The notes beneath the pieces were generated by a model that was not told the DNA's origin, did no database searches, and was given only the letters and a program-made list of their open reading frames with translations. Of a stretch of 64,000 bases of DNA, positions 7,376-15,605 are shown piece by piece. Source of the DNA: JAWKIW01 sp041394145 (GTDB lineage Bacteria > Actinomycetota > Acidimicrobiia > Acidimicrobiales > Acidimicrobilacustridaceae). The DNA is taken from contig JAWKIW010000006.1 of the NCBI GenBank assembly GCA_041394145.1, forward strand, positions 62,001-126,000. The letters run 5' to 3'. Position numbers and translations under genes: made by a program. Position 1 is the first letter of the stretch; each line of letters opens with the position of its first letter.

Positions 7376-8743
7376 GTGGCGCGCCGGATCGAGGTCGAGC
7401 TGACCAGCACCCGCGACGACGGGAGCTGGACCTGGCGCGCCGCCGGAGCCCGCCAGCCCAAGGGCGAGCTCGACGGGGCCCTCCTCTACCCGGGGGCGAA
7501 GGTCGGCGACGTCGTGCGGGCCGACGCCGAGTTCGACCTCGACGGCATCCACGTGGTGCACGTGCTGCCACCCAAGGAGGCGCGCCGCGAGCCCGACCGC
7601 ATCGAGGTGGTCGGCCCGCCGCGGCGCGAGCCCGGCGTCACCACCACGCTGGCGGCCAAGGGCCGGCGCCCGGGGGCGACCGGCGGGAGCGAGGCGAGCG
7701 ACGCGACCGCGGTGAGCGACGCGACCGGGACGAAGGCCGCTCCCGCGGCGGACGGCCACCGCGGCGCGACGACGACGGTCGACGCGACGGCCGGCGCGGC
7801 GAGCGCCGTGCGCGACCGGAGCGTCCGGCGGCGCCGCCCAAGCCTCGTGCACCCCGCCTCAAGCCCGGCGCGCCCACCGGGCCGCGGCGCTCGCCGAGCT
7901 GCCGCCCGAGCAGAAGGCCCTCGCCGAGCTCGTCCTGCGAGGGGGCATCCCCGGGGTGCGCCAGGAGATCGACCGCCAGAACGAGCTGGCCCGAGCCGAC
8001 GGCCGTCCCGAGATCCGCCCGGCGCCCCTCGTGGCGCTCGCCGAGCAGCTGGTGCCGTCGCTGCGCTCGGCCGAGTGGCGCGACCGGGCCGAGGCCGCCC
8101 TGGCGCAGGTCGCCGACCTGGATCTGCGCGACCTGCGCTCGGTGGTGGTGGCCGCCGACGCCGCGGCCCGAGACGACGACAGCCGGGCGCTCGCCGCCCA
8201 GCTGCGTGACGCGCTCGGCCACCGGGTCGAGCAGGAGCACGCCGCCTGGCTGCACGAGGTGGCCGAGGCGCTCGACGAGGGCCGGCTGGTGCGGGCCCTG
8301 CGGCTCAGCTCCCGCCCGCCCAAGGCCGGCGCACCCTTCCGCGCGACCTGGCCACCCGCCTGGCCGAGGCCGCCGGCGCCGGCCTGACCGCCGACACCGG
8401 TCCCGATCGGTACGCGGCGGTGGTCGAAGCGGTGGCGTTGTCGCCGGTCCGTCAGCAGGTGCAGCCCGAGGGCGTGCCCGCCGAGCCCGGTGACGCCCTG
8501 GTCAAGGTGGTCAGGGCCAACGCCCCCCGCGTGCCCCAGGTCGCGGCCCGCTTCGGGATCGAGCCGGGGGCGAGCCGCCCGCGGCGCCCGGCGGCCGCCA
8601 AGGCCCGGCCCGCGCCGGGCCCCGAGGCCGTCGAGTCGGCGGCGACCACCGAGGCGCTGGCGCCGGCACCGGTGCCCGAGGCCCTCGACGCCGGGCCGAC
8701 GCCGGCCGGCGCCCTCGAGCCGGGCACCGAGCACGGCGACTGA
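7376..8743 (+). CDS. Charged conserved protein of unknown function, three frameshifts
   Basis: Four consecutive open stretches in changing frames together form one protein of about 455 residues. The first has a small beta-rich domain (RIEVELTSTRDDGSWTWRAA ... GAKVGDVVRADAEFDLDG ... VVHVLPPKEARR). It is followed by an Arg/Asp/Gly-rich disordered segment (GERRDRGERRDRDEGRSRGG), a helical domain (LAELPPEQKALAELVLRGG, VRQEIDRQNELARADGRPEI, LSSRPPKAGAPF), and a C-terminal domain (RFGIEPGAS) with a Pro/Ala tail. Single-base gaps at the G run 7672-7676, near 7865-7872, and at 8339-8340 restore continuity. The basic low-complexity segment and small barrel-like domain suggest RNA or nucleic-acid contact, but this is inference. 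Confidence 0.6.
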
Positions 8744-8762
8744 CGGCGACGGGCGCCGCGGC

Positions 8763-9314
8763 TCAGCGCCGCGCCAGCTTCGTGAGCCACGGCACGACCG
8801 CACCCGGTTCGGACAGCACCGCGTCACCGGGCTCGGCCCGAGCCCGCGGGTTCCAGGCGGCCAACCCGAAGGGCACGCCGGCCTCGGCGGCGCTGCGCCG
8901 GTCGTGTGCCGTGTCGCCCACGAGCGCGACGTCGTCGGCGGCGACCCCGAGCGCCTCGAGCACCGGACCGAGGCACTTCGGTCCGTCGAGCGCGTCGGCG
9001 AAGAGGGCGACCTCCGGCCGCCAGCCCAGTCGGGCCAGCTCGGCTCGGCCCGAGGCCGGGTGCTTGTTCGAGCACAGCGCCCACCGGTCGAGGCCGGCGA
9101 CCAGCTCCTCGACGCCCGGGAAGGGCCGCGCCGCCGCCGTGTCGTAGGCGGCGACGTAGTCGTCGACCGCGAGGCCGAGGCGCCGGCACTCGTCGGCGAG
9201 GACGTGCCCGTAGGTGACGGACCCGGCCGGCACGCCGAGCGCCACGAAGGCGTCGGTGAGCGCGGCGTCGGAGTCGAGCAGGGTGCCGTCGAGGTCGAAC
9301 ACGGGGAGCCGCAC
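8763..9314 (-). CDS. HAD-superfamily phosphatase (phosphoglycolate phosphatase-like)
   Basis: A 183-residue protein with the HAD motifs in order: FDLDGTLLDSD (residues 6-16, nucleophile Asp7), ALCSNKHP (motif II), a Lys-containing DGPKCLGPVLEALG (motif III), and LVGDTAHDRRSAAEAG (motif IV acidic pair). The cap domain is short and helical, as in phosphoglycolate phosphatase and beta-phosphoglucomutase relatives. The substrate is not predictable. GTG 9314 is chosen because a TACCCT -10 element lies 7 bases upstream. It is divergent from the enoyl-CoA hydratase gene. Confidence 0.83.
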   Translation of the reverse strand: MRLPVFDLDGTLLDSDAALTDAFVALGVPAGSVTYGHVLADECRRLGLAVDDYVAAYDTAAARPFPGVEELVAGLDRWALCSNKHPASGRAELARLGWRPEVALFADALDGPKCLGPVLEALGVAADDVALVGDTAHDRRSAAEAGVPFGLAAWNPRARAEPGDAVLSEPGAVVPWLTKLARR

Positions 9315-9321
9315 GGCGGGC

Positions 9322-9327
9322 AGGGTA
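9322..9327 (-). promoter_or_regulatory. -10 element TACCCT, leaderless type
   Basis: The leftward TACCCT ends 7 bases before the GTG start (9314) of the HAD phosphatase gene. Confidence 0.4.
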
Positions 9328-9371
9328 CCGCCGGCGTCCGACGGGTTTCGCCGACCCGAAACGGCCCGCTG

Positions 9372-9377
9372 TAGGGT
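9372..9377 (+). promoter_or_regulatory. -10 element TAGGGT, leaderless type
   Basis: TAGGGT lies 6 bases before ATG 9384 of the enoyl-CoA hydratase gene. It forms a divergent pair with the element at 9322-9327. Confidence 0.4.
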
Positions 9378-9383
9378 GCCGCC

Positions 9384-10143
9384 ATGGTTGACTACGAGGT
9401 GCACGGCAACGTGCTCGTGATGACGATCAATCGGCCCGAGGCCAAGAACGCCGTCAACGGCGAGGTCGCCGCCGGGATCGAGGGGGGCATCGACCGACTG
9501 GAGGACGACGAGAGCCTCTGGATCGGGGTGCTGGCGGCCAAGGGCGACGTGTTCAGCGCCGGCGCCGATCTCAAGGAGATCAACTCGGGCAACGCCGCCG
9601 CGCTGATGACCCAGCGGGGCGGCTTCGGTGGCATCGTCTACCGCGAGCGGCGCAAGCCGATCATCGCCGCCGTCGACGGCCTCGCCACCGCTGGAGGCTG
9701 CGAGATGGTGCTGGCGTGCGACCTGGTGGTGGCCTCGACGCGGGCCTCCTTCGGGCTCGCCGAGGTGAAGCGCAACCTGGTGGCCGGCGCCGGCGGCCTG
9801 TTCCGCCTGCCGCGGGCCCTGCCGCCCAACGTGGCGATGGAGGCCATCCTCACGGCGACGCCGATCCCGGCGGAGCGGGCGCACCAGTTCGGCATGGTCA
9901 ACCGGCTCACCGAGCCCGGGAGGCGCTCGACGGCGCGCTCGCCCTCGCCGCCGAGATCACCGAGAACGCCCCGGTCGCGGTCTGGGCGTCCCGGGGGTGG
10001 CCAAGGCCGCCGTCGCCACGGGCGAGGACGAGCTCAAGGCCCTGACCGACCAGGCCTTCGGCGCGGTCCTCGCCTCCGAGGACACCAAGGAAGGGCTGAC
10101 CGCCTTCATCGAGAAGCGCAAGCCCAACTGGCAGGGCCGCTGA
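9384..10143 (+). CDS. Enoyl-CoA hydratase/isomerase (crotonase family), two frameshifts
   Basis: The protein opens VDYEVHGNVLVMTINRPEAK, the usual crotonase N-terminus. It has SAGADLKEI and VDGLATAGGCEMVLACDLVV, the two oxyanion-hole segments. Frame changes occur at the GGG run 9918-9920 and the GGGGG run 9993-9997. Adding one G at each yields GEALDGALALAAEI and VAKAAVATGEDELKAL, and a C-terminus ending FIEKRKPNWQGR, typical of the family at about 253 residues. The reaction is probably hydration or isomerisation of an enoyl-CoA in fatty-acid or aromatic catabolism; the exact substrate is unknown. The stop abuts the stop of the convergent Nudix gene (TGATCA). Confidence 0.75.
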
Positions 10144-10554
10144 TCAGGTGATCGTGTCGATGATGCCGTGCTCGTGGAGGAACTCCGCGAGCCCGTCCAC
10201 CAGCGGCTGCTCGGCCACCAGGTGCCGCGGCACCCACGCCACCTCGGCGGCGTCGTCCCCGGCTCGGGGTGAGGTGCCGTCGAGCACGGTCGCCTCGAAG
10301 TCGCAGATCACGTAGTGGTGGGCGTCGTCGATCCGCTCGGCGATGCCCACCAGGCGGCCGCACACCCCCTCGAGGCCGGTCTCCTCGTACAGCTCGCGCA
10401 CCACGGCCTCCGCCAGCAGCTCACCGGGCTCGACCCGACCGCCCGGCACCGACCAGCTGCCGGCCGCCGGTCCATGGCCGCGGCGCACCAGCAGCAGCGC
10501 GTCGTCGAGCACGACGATGGCGCCGACGGCGACCTCGGCTCGGGCGGGGCTCAC
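10144..10554 (-). CDS. Nudix hydrolase
   Basis: A 136-residue single-domain protein with a clear Nudix box, GRVEPGELLAEAVVRELYEE followed by TGL (about residues 39-61), containing the REUxEExGU metal-binding helix. The preceding SWSVPGG is the usual entry strand. Nudix enzymes hydrolyse nucleoside diphosphates linked to another group; the substrate cannot be read from sequence. The GTG start (10554) overlaps the stop of the upstream GNAT gene by four bases, so both belong to one leftward operon. Confidence 0.87.
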   Translation of the reverse strand: MSPARAEVAVGAIVVLDDALLLVRRGHGPAAGSWSVPGGRVEPGELLAEAVVRELYEETGLEGVCGRLVGIAERIDDAHHYVICDFEATVLDGTSPRAGDDAAEVAWVPRHLVAEQPLVDGLAEFLHEHGIIDTIT

Positions 10555-11036
10555 GGGGCGTCCTCGGGCGTCAGGTCCCGGTGCACCACGATGGCGCGGG
10601 CGGTGAGGCCGAAGCGCTCGAAGAAGTTCTTGGCCGCCCGGTTGCCCGGCAGCGCGAGCGCGTCGACACCATGGCACCGCTGCTGGACGCACCACGCGAC
10701 CAGCAGCTCCATCATCGCCTCACCGACGCCGACCCCTCGGGCATCGGGCTCGACGAAGAGGTCCTCGACGACGCCCAGGCGGGTGCCGTCGCGCAGGTCC
10801 TCGTGGTGGGCGACGCCGTAGCCGACCACGACCCGGTCGATGGTGCCGACGACCACCACGCGGCGGGCGTCCCCCAGCGCGGCCATGATCGAGTCACCCG
10901 GCGGGTGGGGCCGGGCCTCCCGGCTCGCCCACAGCCGCCCACCGCGCTGGGGGGTGAGCTCGGTGAGCACCTCGTCGGCGAGGCGCCGCAGCGCCGGCTC
11001 GTCGTCGGAGGTGGCGCGCCGCGCAGCCTCGTTCAC
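10551..11036 (-). CDS. GNAT-family N-acetyltransferase
   Basis: A 161-residue protein with the acetyl-CoA-binding core VEDLFVEPDARGVGVGEAMM, containing the R/Q-x-x-G-x-G/A pyrophosphate loop (RGVGVG), and the C-terminal ALPGNRAAKNFFERFGLTAR motif. Such enzymes acetylate small molecules, tRNA, antibiotics or proteins; no acceptor can be named. It overlaps both neighbours by four bases, so it sits in a tight leftward operon from the acidic zinc protein gene to the Nudix gene. Confidence 0.85.
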   Translation of the reverse strand: MNEAARRATSDDEPALRRLADEVLTELTPQRGGRLWASREARPHPPGDSIMAALGDARRVVVVGTIDRVVVGYGVAHHEDLRDGTRLGVVEDLFVEPDARGVGVGEAMMELLVAWCVQQRCHGVDALALPGNRAAKNFFERFGLTARAIVVHRDLTPEDAP

Positions 11037-11515
11037 GACCCCTGCAGCTGGGCGATCTTGCTCAGGATCGTCTTCCGCCCGCGGTTGGCCGTCTCGTACG
11101 CCCGCACGATCTCGAGCTCGTCGGGCTCCAGGCTCTCGAGGCGGGGCACGACCTGCGACGCCGAGAGGCTGTCGTAGTCGGTGATCGCCAGGGACTCGGC
11201 GGGTGGACCCGACGGGGCCGGTTCGGCCGGCGGCCCGGGTGCTGCCGGCGCGGTCGTCGGCTCCGGCTCGGCGGCCGGGGCCACGTCGCGCCGCTCGACC
11301 GACGCGGGCGGTGCCGAGCCGGGGGCCGGGGGTCGTGCCAAGCCGAGTGCCTGCAGGGTGGCGTCGGTCTGGCGCCGGCCCCGTTCGATCCAGCGTGGGA
11401 GCAGGGACGGCGCGTCGAGCACGAAGCCGATGGGCGCGCAGACGAACAGGTCGACGAGGTGGTGCAGCGGACCGCGGTGCCCGTGCTCGTCGCCCTCCGC
11501 GCCCGGCCCGGTCAC
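11033..11515 (-). CDS. Conserved protein with hydrophobic N-terminus and helical C-terminal motif
   Basis: A 160-residue protein. Residues about 15-45 form an amphipathic or membrane-leaning segment (HHLVDLFVCAPIGFVLDAPS), followed by a Pro/Ala/Glu-rich linker. The C-terminal helical motif (SLSASQVVPRLESLEPDEL followed by VRAYETANRGRKTILSKI) is a short recurring actinobacterial motif as I recall, with no assigned function. GTG 11515 overlaps the upstream stop in a GTGA arrangement. Attachment of the linker and helix motif to a membrane face is inference. Confidence 0.65.
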   Translation of the reverse strand: MTGPGAEGDEHGHRGPLHHLVDLFVCAPIGFVLDAPSLLPRWIERGRRQTDATLQALGLARPPAPGSAPPASVERRDVAPAAEPEPTTAPAAPGPPAEPAPSGPPAESLAITDYDSLSASQVVPRLESLEPDELEIVRAYETANRGRKTILSKIAQLQGS

Positions 11516-12039
11516 GTCTTCCTCGCCCCGAAGAGCTCGCGGATGGCCGGGCAGTCCTCTTCGCCCATGGGGCACTGCGGGTTGTCCGGCCGTCCGAACT
11601 GGGCCGGGTTCACCAGCAGGAAGCACCCGGTGCACATGATCTCGTTCGCCCGCTTGGGAGTGACGCCGTCGGGTGTCTCCGCCGCGCCGCGGACCTCGGG
11701 CTGCTCGAGCTCGTCCTCGTCCTCGTCCTCGTCCTCGGTGGCGGCGATGCGGTCCTTGAGGATCGTGTCGAGGTCGGCCTCGACGTCGTCGGGGTCGAAC
11801 TCGTCCTCGTCCTCCTCGCCTTCCTCCTCGCCCTTCTTTCGGGCCCGGGCCGCGGGCTCGGCGGCCGGTTCCTCCTCGGCCTCCTCGGTGTCCTCGGCGG
11901 CCTCGGCTTCGAAGCCCTCGTCGCCCTCCTCCAGCTCGTCGACGAGCTCCTCTTCGTCGAGCTCCTCGTCGAGCTCCTCCTCGAGCTCTTCTTCATCGAG
12001 CTCTTCCTCGAACTCGCCGTCGGTGTCGTCGTCAGCCAT
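11512..12039 (-). CDS. Highly acidic protein with C-terminal zinc-binding motif (DUF4193-like)
   Basis: A 175-residue protein. Residues 1-115 are almost entirely Glu/Asp with Ala, coded by repetitive GAG/GAC runs. The last 50 residues hold a compact Cys cluster, ANEIMCTGCFLL followed by QCPMGEEDCPAIREL, a likely Zn site (CxxC...Cx6C). The layout recalls the actinobacterial DUF4193 family, which has an acidic N-terminus and a CxxC...CxxC tail. The acidic tract could mimic nucleic acid or bind basic proteins. It begins the four-gene operon running left to the Nudix gene. Confidence 0.7.
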   Translation of the reverse strand: MADDDTDGEFEEELDEEELEEELDEELDEEELVDELEEGDEGFEAEAAEDTEEAEEEPAAEPAARARKKGEEEGEEDEDEFDPDDVEADLDTILKDRIAATEDEDEDEDELEQPEVRGAAETPDGVTPKRANEIMCTGCFLLVNPAQFGRPDNPQCPMGEEDCPAIRELFGARKT

Positions 12040-12124
12040 GGTTCCTCTTGCCCGGGGGGCGGTTGCCGCGGCGGCATGATAGGCACGCCCGGGACGGGTC
12101 GCGCGCCGCCGGGGACGATTTCTC

Positions 12125-13732
12125 TCAGGTCCCGCGGCGACGTGCTTCGGCCCGCCGCTCGGCGTCGAGTCGCTCGAGCGCCGGCTCCGGGCTGTGGTCG
12201 ACGTAGCGCAGCATCGCCGCGATCGCCGGGTGGCCGGCCTCCTCGGCGATGAGCCGGTGCATCTCCTGACCGACGAGCCGGTAGGCGGGGTGGCCCTGGG
12301 GTGTGGTGCGCAGCTCGATCAGGTGCATGGCCTCTCGGGCGTTCATCTGCATGACGAACCGCACCTTGTACGCGAGGCACACGGCATAGGGCGCCTGCTC
12401 GGGGAACCGCTGGGCCAGCGTGTCGTGCAGCTCGGCCGATCGTTGCATCGCCTCCTCGAAGGCCACCTGCTCCCCCGCCGCGTCGACGGCCTCGGGTCGC
12501 GTGTAGCCGTGGCGAGGCGACAGCGTCTGCCACTCGATGGTGAGCATGCGGTGACGCTGCAGGTCGCGGAACGCGCCGTAGTCGGCGAGCACGTCGAACC
12601 GGTAGGCGGGCCGCTCCAGCGCTCGCCCCGGCTTGTGGCGACGGTTCGCCCGCTCGCCCTCGTAGGTCCGCAGCACGGCGATGCGCTCGTCGACCGACAT
12701 CGACTTGACCCGCTGCTCGATCTGGGTCTCGGGCAGGTGGGTGTACGGGTACAGGCAGCTGGCCACCAGCTTGATCTCGGCGTCGGGATCGAAGTCGACC
12801 AGCCGCACCACCGGCGCGGGGTCGGCCGCCTCGTCGGCGGGGAACAGCTCGGCGGCGAGGTCCTCCATGGCGTCGTGGGTGCGCTCGAGGTACGCGCTCC
12901 AGGCGACGCCGCGGTCGTCGAGGTCCACCCGCTTGAGGAACGACGGGATGACCTTGCGCAGCTCGGTCAGCATGAGGTCGGCATAGGCCCGCGCCTCGGG
13001 CAGGGGGTGGGACCGCATGCGCAGCAGCAGCGCCTCGTAGCCCTGTCCCGAGCCGTAGATGCCGACGTTCGACAGGGAGGCGGCCGGGAGCACGCCGCGC
13101 AGCGCATCGAAGGCCTTGGCCCGGATCGCTTGCCGGTACACGAAGTCGGAGTCGCCCTCGTCCTTGGGGAACTGCTCCCGGAAGAAGTCCTGCAGCCGAG
13201 GCAGCAGCTCGGCGTAGGTGTCGAAGATGCGATCCATGTCACCGACGTAGCGGGTGCCCAGGTTCGACATCAGCACGTCAGGGTCGCGGTAGTAGCGGTA
13301 CCGGCCGCCGATGCGGGCGTCGTAGGCGATGTAGCGGGTCGACTGCTCGAGGTAGGACATGAGCCGACCCCACTCGAGCACCTTGGTGAGCAGGTTCGAC
13401 GCCTGCTCGCAGGCCAGGTGCACCCCACCGAGCTGGGCCACCGAGTCGTCCCCGTACTCGAAGAAGACCCGGTCGTAGAGCTCCTCGGCCCGGCGCAGGC
13501 CGACCGTGGCGTCGATGGAGGCGTCGCCGCGGATGTCGAGCTCGTTCACGAACTCGTCGAGGAACAGGCGGCGGAGGCTCTTCGGCGACCGTGAGTAGCG
13601 GGCGAACAGCGCACCCTTGACCACCTCGGGCAGGTTCACCAGGGCGAACACGGGACCGTCCAGGTTGGTGAAGTAGCGCCGGAGGACGTCGGTCTCCTCG
13701 TCGGTGAAGTCCTCGGCGACGTAGACGGTCAC
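12125..13732 (-). CDS. thyX: Tandem-domain ThyX-like flavin-dependent thymidylate synthase
   Basis: A 535-residue protein, about twice the usual ThyX length of 220-260, made of two ThyX-like halves. The first half has LEQSTRYIAYD (EQS at 129-131, R133, Y134), matching the end of the ThyX signature, but WGR replaces the RHR that should stand ten residues before the Ser. The second half has RHR (393-395) but Thr403 at the Ser position, and later NAREAMHLIELRTTP. The catalytic signature is therefore split between the halves. Canonical ThyX makes dTMP from dUMP using methylene-tetrahydrofolate, FAD and NADPH, with active sites shared between subunits. A composite active site is plausible; loss of that activity is also possible. 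GTG 13732 follows a TACGCT element 8 bases upstream. Confidence 0.78.
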   Translation of the reverse strand: MTVYVAEDFTDEETDVLRRYFTNLDGPVFALVNLPEVVKGALFARYSRSPKSLRRLFLDEFVNELDIRGDASIDATVGLRRAEELYDRVFFEYGDDSVAQLGGVHLACEQASNLLTKVLEWGRLMSYLEQSTRYIAYDARIGGRYRYYRDPDVLMSNLGTRYVGDMDRIFDTYAELLPRLQDFFREQFPKDEGDSDFVYRQAIRAKAFDALRGVLPAASLSNVGIYGSGQGYEALLLRMRSHPLPEARAYADLMLTELRKVIPSFLKRVDLDDRGVAWSAYLERTHDAMEDLAAELFPADEAADPAPVVRLVDFDPDAEIKLVASCLYPYTHLPETQIEQRVKSMSVDERIAVLRTYEGERANRRHKPGRALERPAYRFDVLADYGAFRDLQRHRMLTIEWQTLSPRHGYTRPEAVDAAGEQVAFEEAMQRSAELHDTLAQRFPEQAPYAVCLAYKVRFVMQMNAREAMHLIELRTTPQGHPAYRLVGQEMHRLIAEEAGHPAIAAMLRYVDHSPEPALERLDAERRAEARRRGT

Positions 13733-13740
13733 GGGCGCCG

Positions 13741-13746
13741 AGCGTA
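13741..13746 (-). promoter_or_regulatory. -10 element TACGCT, leaderless type (thyX)
   Basis: The leftward TACGCT ends 8 bases before GTG 13732. The 14 bases from this element to the start codon (13733-13746) are identical to those before the M20 amidohydrolase gene (14972-14985). Confidence 0.4.
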
Positions 13747-13783
13747 GGTGGCGCGGCGGGGGCCGTCGGGGATTCCCGGCGGC

Positions 13784-14971
13784 TCAGCCATCGGCGAAGG
13801 CGGCCCGGGTCGCGGCCAGCACGTCGGCGTCGAGCCACAGGTCGGCGATGGTCATCGCCATGGCCTTGGCCCCGTCGAGGACGGCGCGGTCGCCGCCCTC
13901 GCCTCGGGCGTGGTCGGCGAACTCCGGGGTGTGGATCGACAGGTTGGCCGGCGCCACGGCGATCATCGGGTGGATGCTCGGCACCGCGTAGGAGACGTTG
14001 CCCATGTCGGTGCTGCCCACGACCGCCGCACCGGGTGGGGGCGCCACCACGTCGCGACCCAGCCGGGCGGCGTTCGCCACGTAGGCGTCGAGCATCGGCT
14101 CGTTGTCGCGCAGGTCGGCGTAGGCCGGATCCTTCCACTCGAAGCTCATCGTGCAGCCGGCCGCGTCGGCACCGGCCTGCAGGCAGGCCAGCACCCGTTC
14201 CTTCAGCGGCTGCAGCCGGGCGAGCGTCCCCGCCCGGACGTACCACTGGGCCGCGGTGCGGCTCGGGACGATGTTCGGCTTGTCGCCCGCTTCGGTGAAG
14301 ATGCCGTGGACCCGCTCGTCGCTGCGGATGTGCTGGCGCAGCGCCGCCACGTTCACGTAGCCGAGCACGGCGGCGTCGAGGGCGTTGCGACCCTTGTGCG
14401 GTGCCGCCGCGGCGTGGGCCGCCGCGCCCTCGTAGCGCACCCACAGCTGCTGCACGGCGATGGCGGCCATGGAGCGCAGGTCGGCGCCGGCGGGATGGAC
14501 CATCATGGCGGCGTCCACCCCGTCGAACGCGCCCCGGTCGAGCAGGGCCACCTTGCCGCCGCCCCCCTCCTCGGCGGGGGTGCCGAGGATGACGATGCGG
14601 CCACCGACCTCCTCGGCCAGCGCGGCGGCGGCCAGCCCGGCGCCGAGGCCGGCCGCGGCGATCACGTTGTGGCCGCAGGCATGGCCGATGCCGGGCAGCG
14701 CGTCGTACTCGCAGCACACGGCGACGACGGGCCCGGTCGAGCCGGTCGCGGCGCGGAAGGCCGTGGGCACCCCGAGGGCGCTCCGCTCGGGCTCGAGCCC
14801 CTCGTCGTCGAGCAGGTCGGTGAGCAGGTCGTGGGCGTAGCGCTCCTCGTAGCCCAGCTCGGGGTGCTCGTGGATCTGGTGCGAGGCGGCCACCAGGAGA
14901 TCGGACCGCCGATCGACCTCCTCGCAGAGCCGGGCCTTGACGGCCTCGAGGTCGACGGTGCGGGGCGCCAT
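13784..14971 (-). CDS. M20-family amidohydrolase (aminoacylase/AbgB-like)
   Basis: A 395-residue protein with the M20D layout: HQIHEHPELGYEE (residues about 31-43), the metal site in YDALPGIGHACGHNV, ILGTPAEEGGGGK with the catalytic Glu pair, and the dimerisation-domain motif GAAAHAAAAPHKGRNALDA. The C-terminal GSTDMGNVSY and IHTPEF motifs are also present. These enzymes hydrolyse N-acyl amino acids, p-aminobenzoyl-glutamate or similar amides using two metal ions. The substrate is not determinable. ATG 14971 lies 8 bases after a TACGCT -10 element. Confidence 0.88.
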   Translation of the reverse strand: MAPRTVDLEAVKARLCEEVDRRSDLLVAASHQIHEHPELGYEERYAHDLLTDLLDDEGLEPERSALGVPTAFRAATGSTGPVVAVCCEYDALPGIGHACGHNVIAAAGLGAGLAAAALAEEVGGRIVILGTPAEEGGGGKVALLDRGAFDGVDAAMMVHPAGADLRSMAAIAVQQLWVRYEGAAAHAAAAPHKGRNALDAAVLGYVNVAALRQHIRSDERVHGIFTEAGDKPNIVPSRTAAQWYVRAGTLARLQPLKERVLACLQAGADAAGCTMSFEWKDPAYADLRDNEPMLDAYVANAARLGRDVVAPPPGAAVVGSTDMGNVSYAVPSIHPMIAVAPANLSIHTPEFADHARGEGGDRAVLDGAKAMAMTIADLWLDADVLAATRAAFADG

Positions 14972-14979
14972 GGGCGCCG

Positions 14980-14985
14980 AGCGTA
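14980..14985 (-). promoter_or_regulatory. -10 element TACGCT, leaderless type (M20)
   Basis: The leftward TACGCT lies 8 bases before ATG 14971. Element and spacer match those of the thyX-like gene base for base. Confidence 0.4.
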
Positions 14986-14993
14986 GCGCCGGG

Positions 14994-15605
14994 TCACACC
15001 ACCACCGTGAGGGCGTCGGCCTCCACCCGCACCGACAGGGCCGACGCCCGCCCGATCCGCTCCCCGTCGAGCCAGACGTCGAGCGCCGGATCGAGGTCGG
15101 CCTGGAAGGCGGGCACCCGGGAGGTGCGGATGCCCGGGTGCGGCAGGTGGGTCCCGGTCGTCGCCCGCCGTCGGGCCTGGAGGCGCTGGCGGAGGGGCAG
15201 CGACCCGTCGCTCACGTCGAGCAGTCCGTCACCGGGGTGGGCTCGGGGCCCGAGGTCCCAGCCCCCCAGCCACTGCGCGTTCATCGCCACCAGGGCCCGA
15301 CCCCGCCACCAGGGCCGGCGCGCGACCAGATGGGCCACGAACCAGTGGAGGCGCCCGTCGACGAGGGCGGCGCCCACGTCGACCGTGACCGTGACCGCGT
15401 CGGGGCCGTGCAGGCGGGCCTCGTCGCCGGTCCCGCCGAGCGTCCGGCACAGGTCGCCGCCGACCAGCCCGACGACCGGGAGCTCCTCGCCGGCCCGCCG
15501 CGCCGCCTCCACGAGGTGGCGGGCCTCGGCATCGCTGCGCACCACCAGCCCGTCGGCCGGCAGCGGCCCGGGCACGCCCCACCCTGCGTGGCGCTCCACG
15601 CTCAC
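14994..15605 (-). CDS. Short diacylglycerol/lipid-kinase-like protein
   Basis: A 203-residue protein that looks like an abbreviated YegS/diacylglycerol kinase. VVGLVGGDLCRTLGG corresponds to the GGDG nucleotide-binding loop. The C-terminal beta domain is clear: RGRALVAMNAQWLGGW, HPGDGLLDVSDGSLP and a final segment around DVWLDGERIGRASALSVRVE. Family members are usually about 300 residues, so most of the N-terminal catalytic domain is missing and the GGDGT motif is altered to GGDLC. Kinase activity is therefore doubtful. The GTG start (15605) overlaps the helY stop by four bases, so it is translationally coupled to helY. Confidence 0.65.
   Translation of the reverse strand: MSVERHAGWGVPGPLPADGLVVRSDAEARHLVEAARRAGEELPVVGLVGGDLCRTLGGTGDEARLHGPDAVTVTVDVGAALVDGRLHWFVAHLVARRPWWRGRALVAMNAQWLGGWDLGPRAHPGDGLLDVSDGSLPLRQRLQARRRATTGTHLPHPGIRTSRVPAFQADLDPALDVWLDGERIGRASALSVRVEADALTVVV

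Noticed and set aside
11700..12030. Repetitive CTC/GTC tract as a structural or CRISPR-like repeat
   Set aside because: It is the Glu/Asp codon run of the acidic protein; units are irregular with no spacers.
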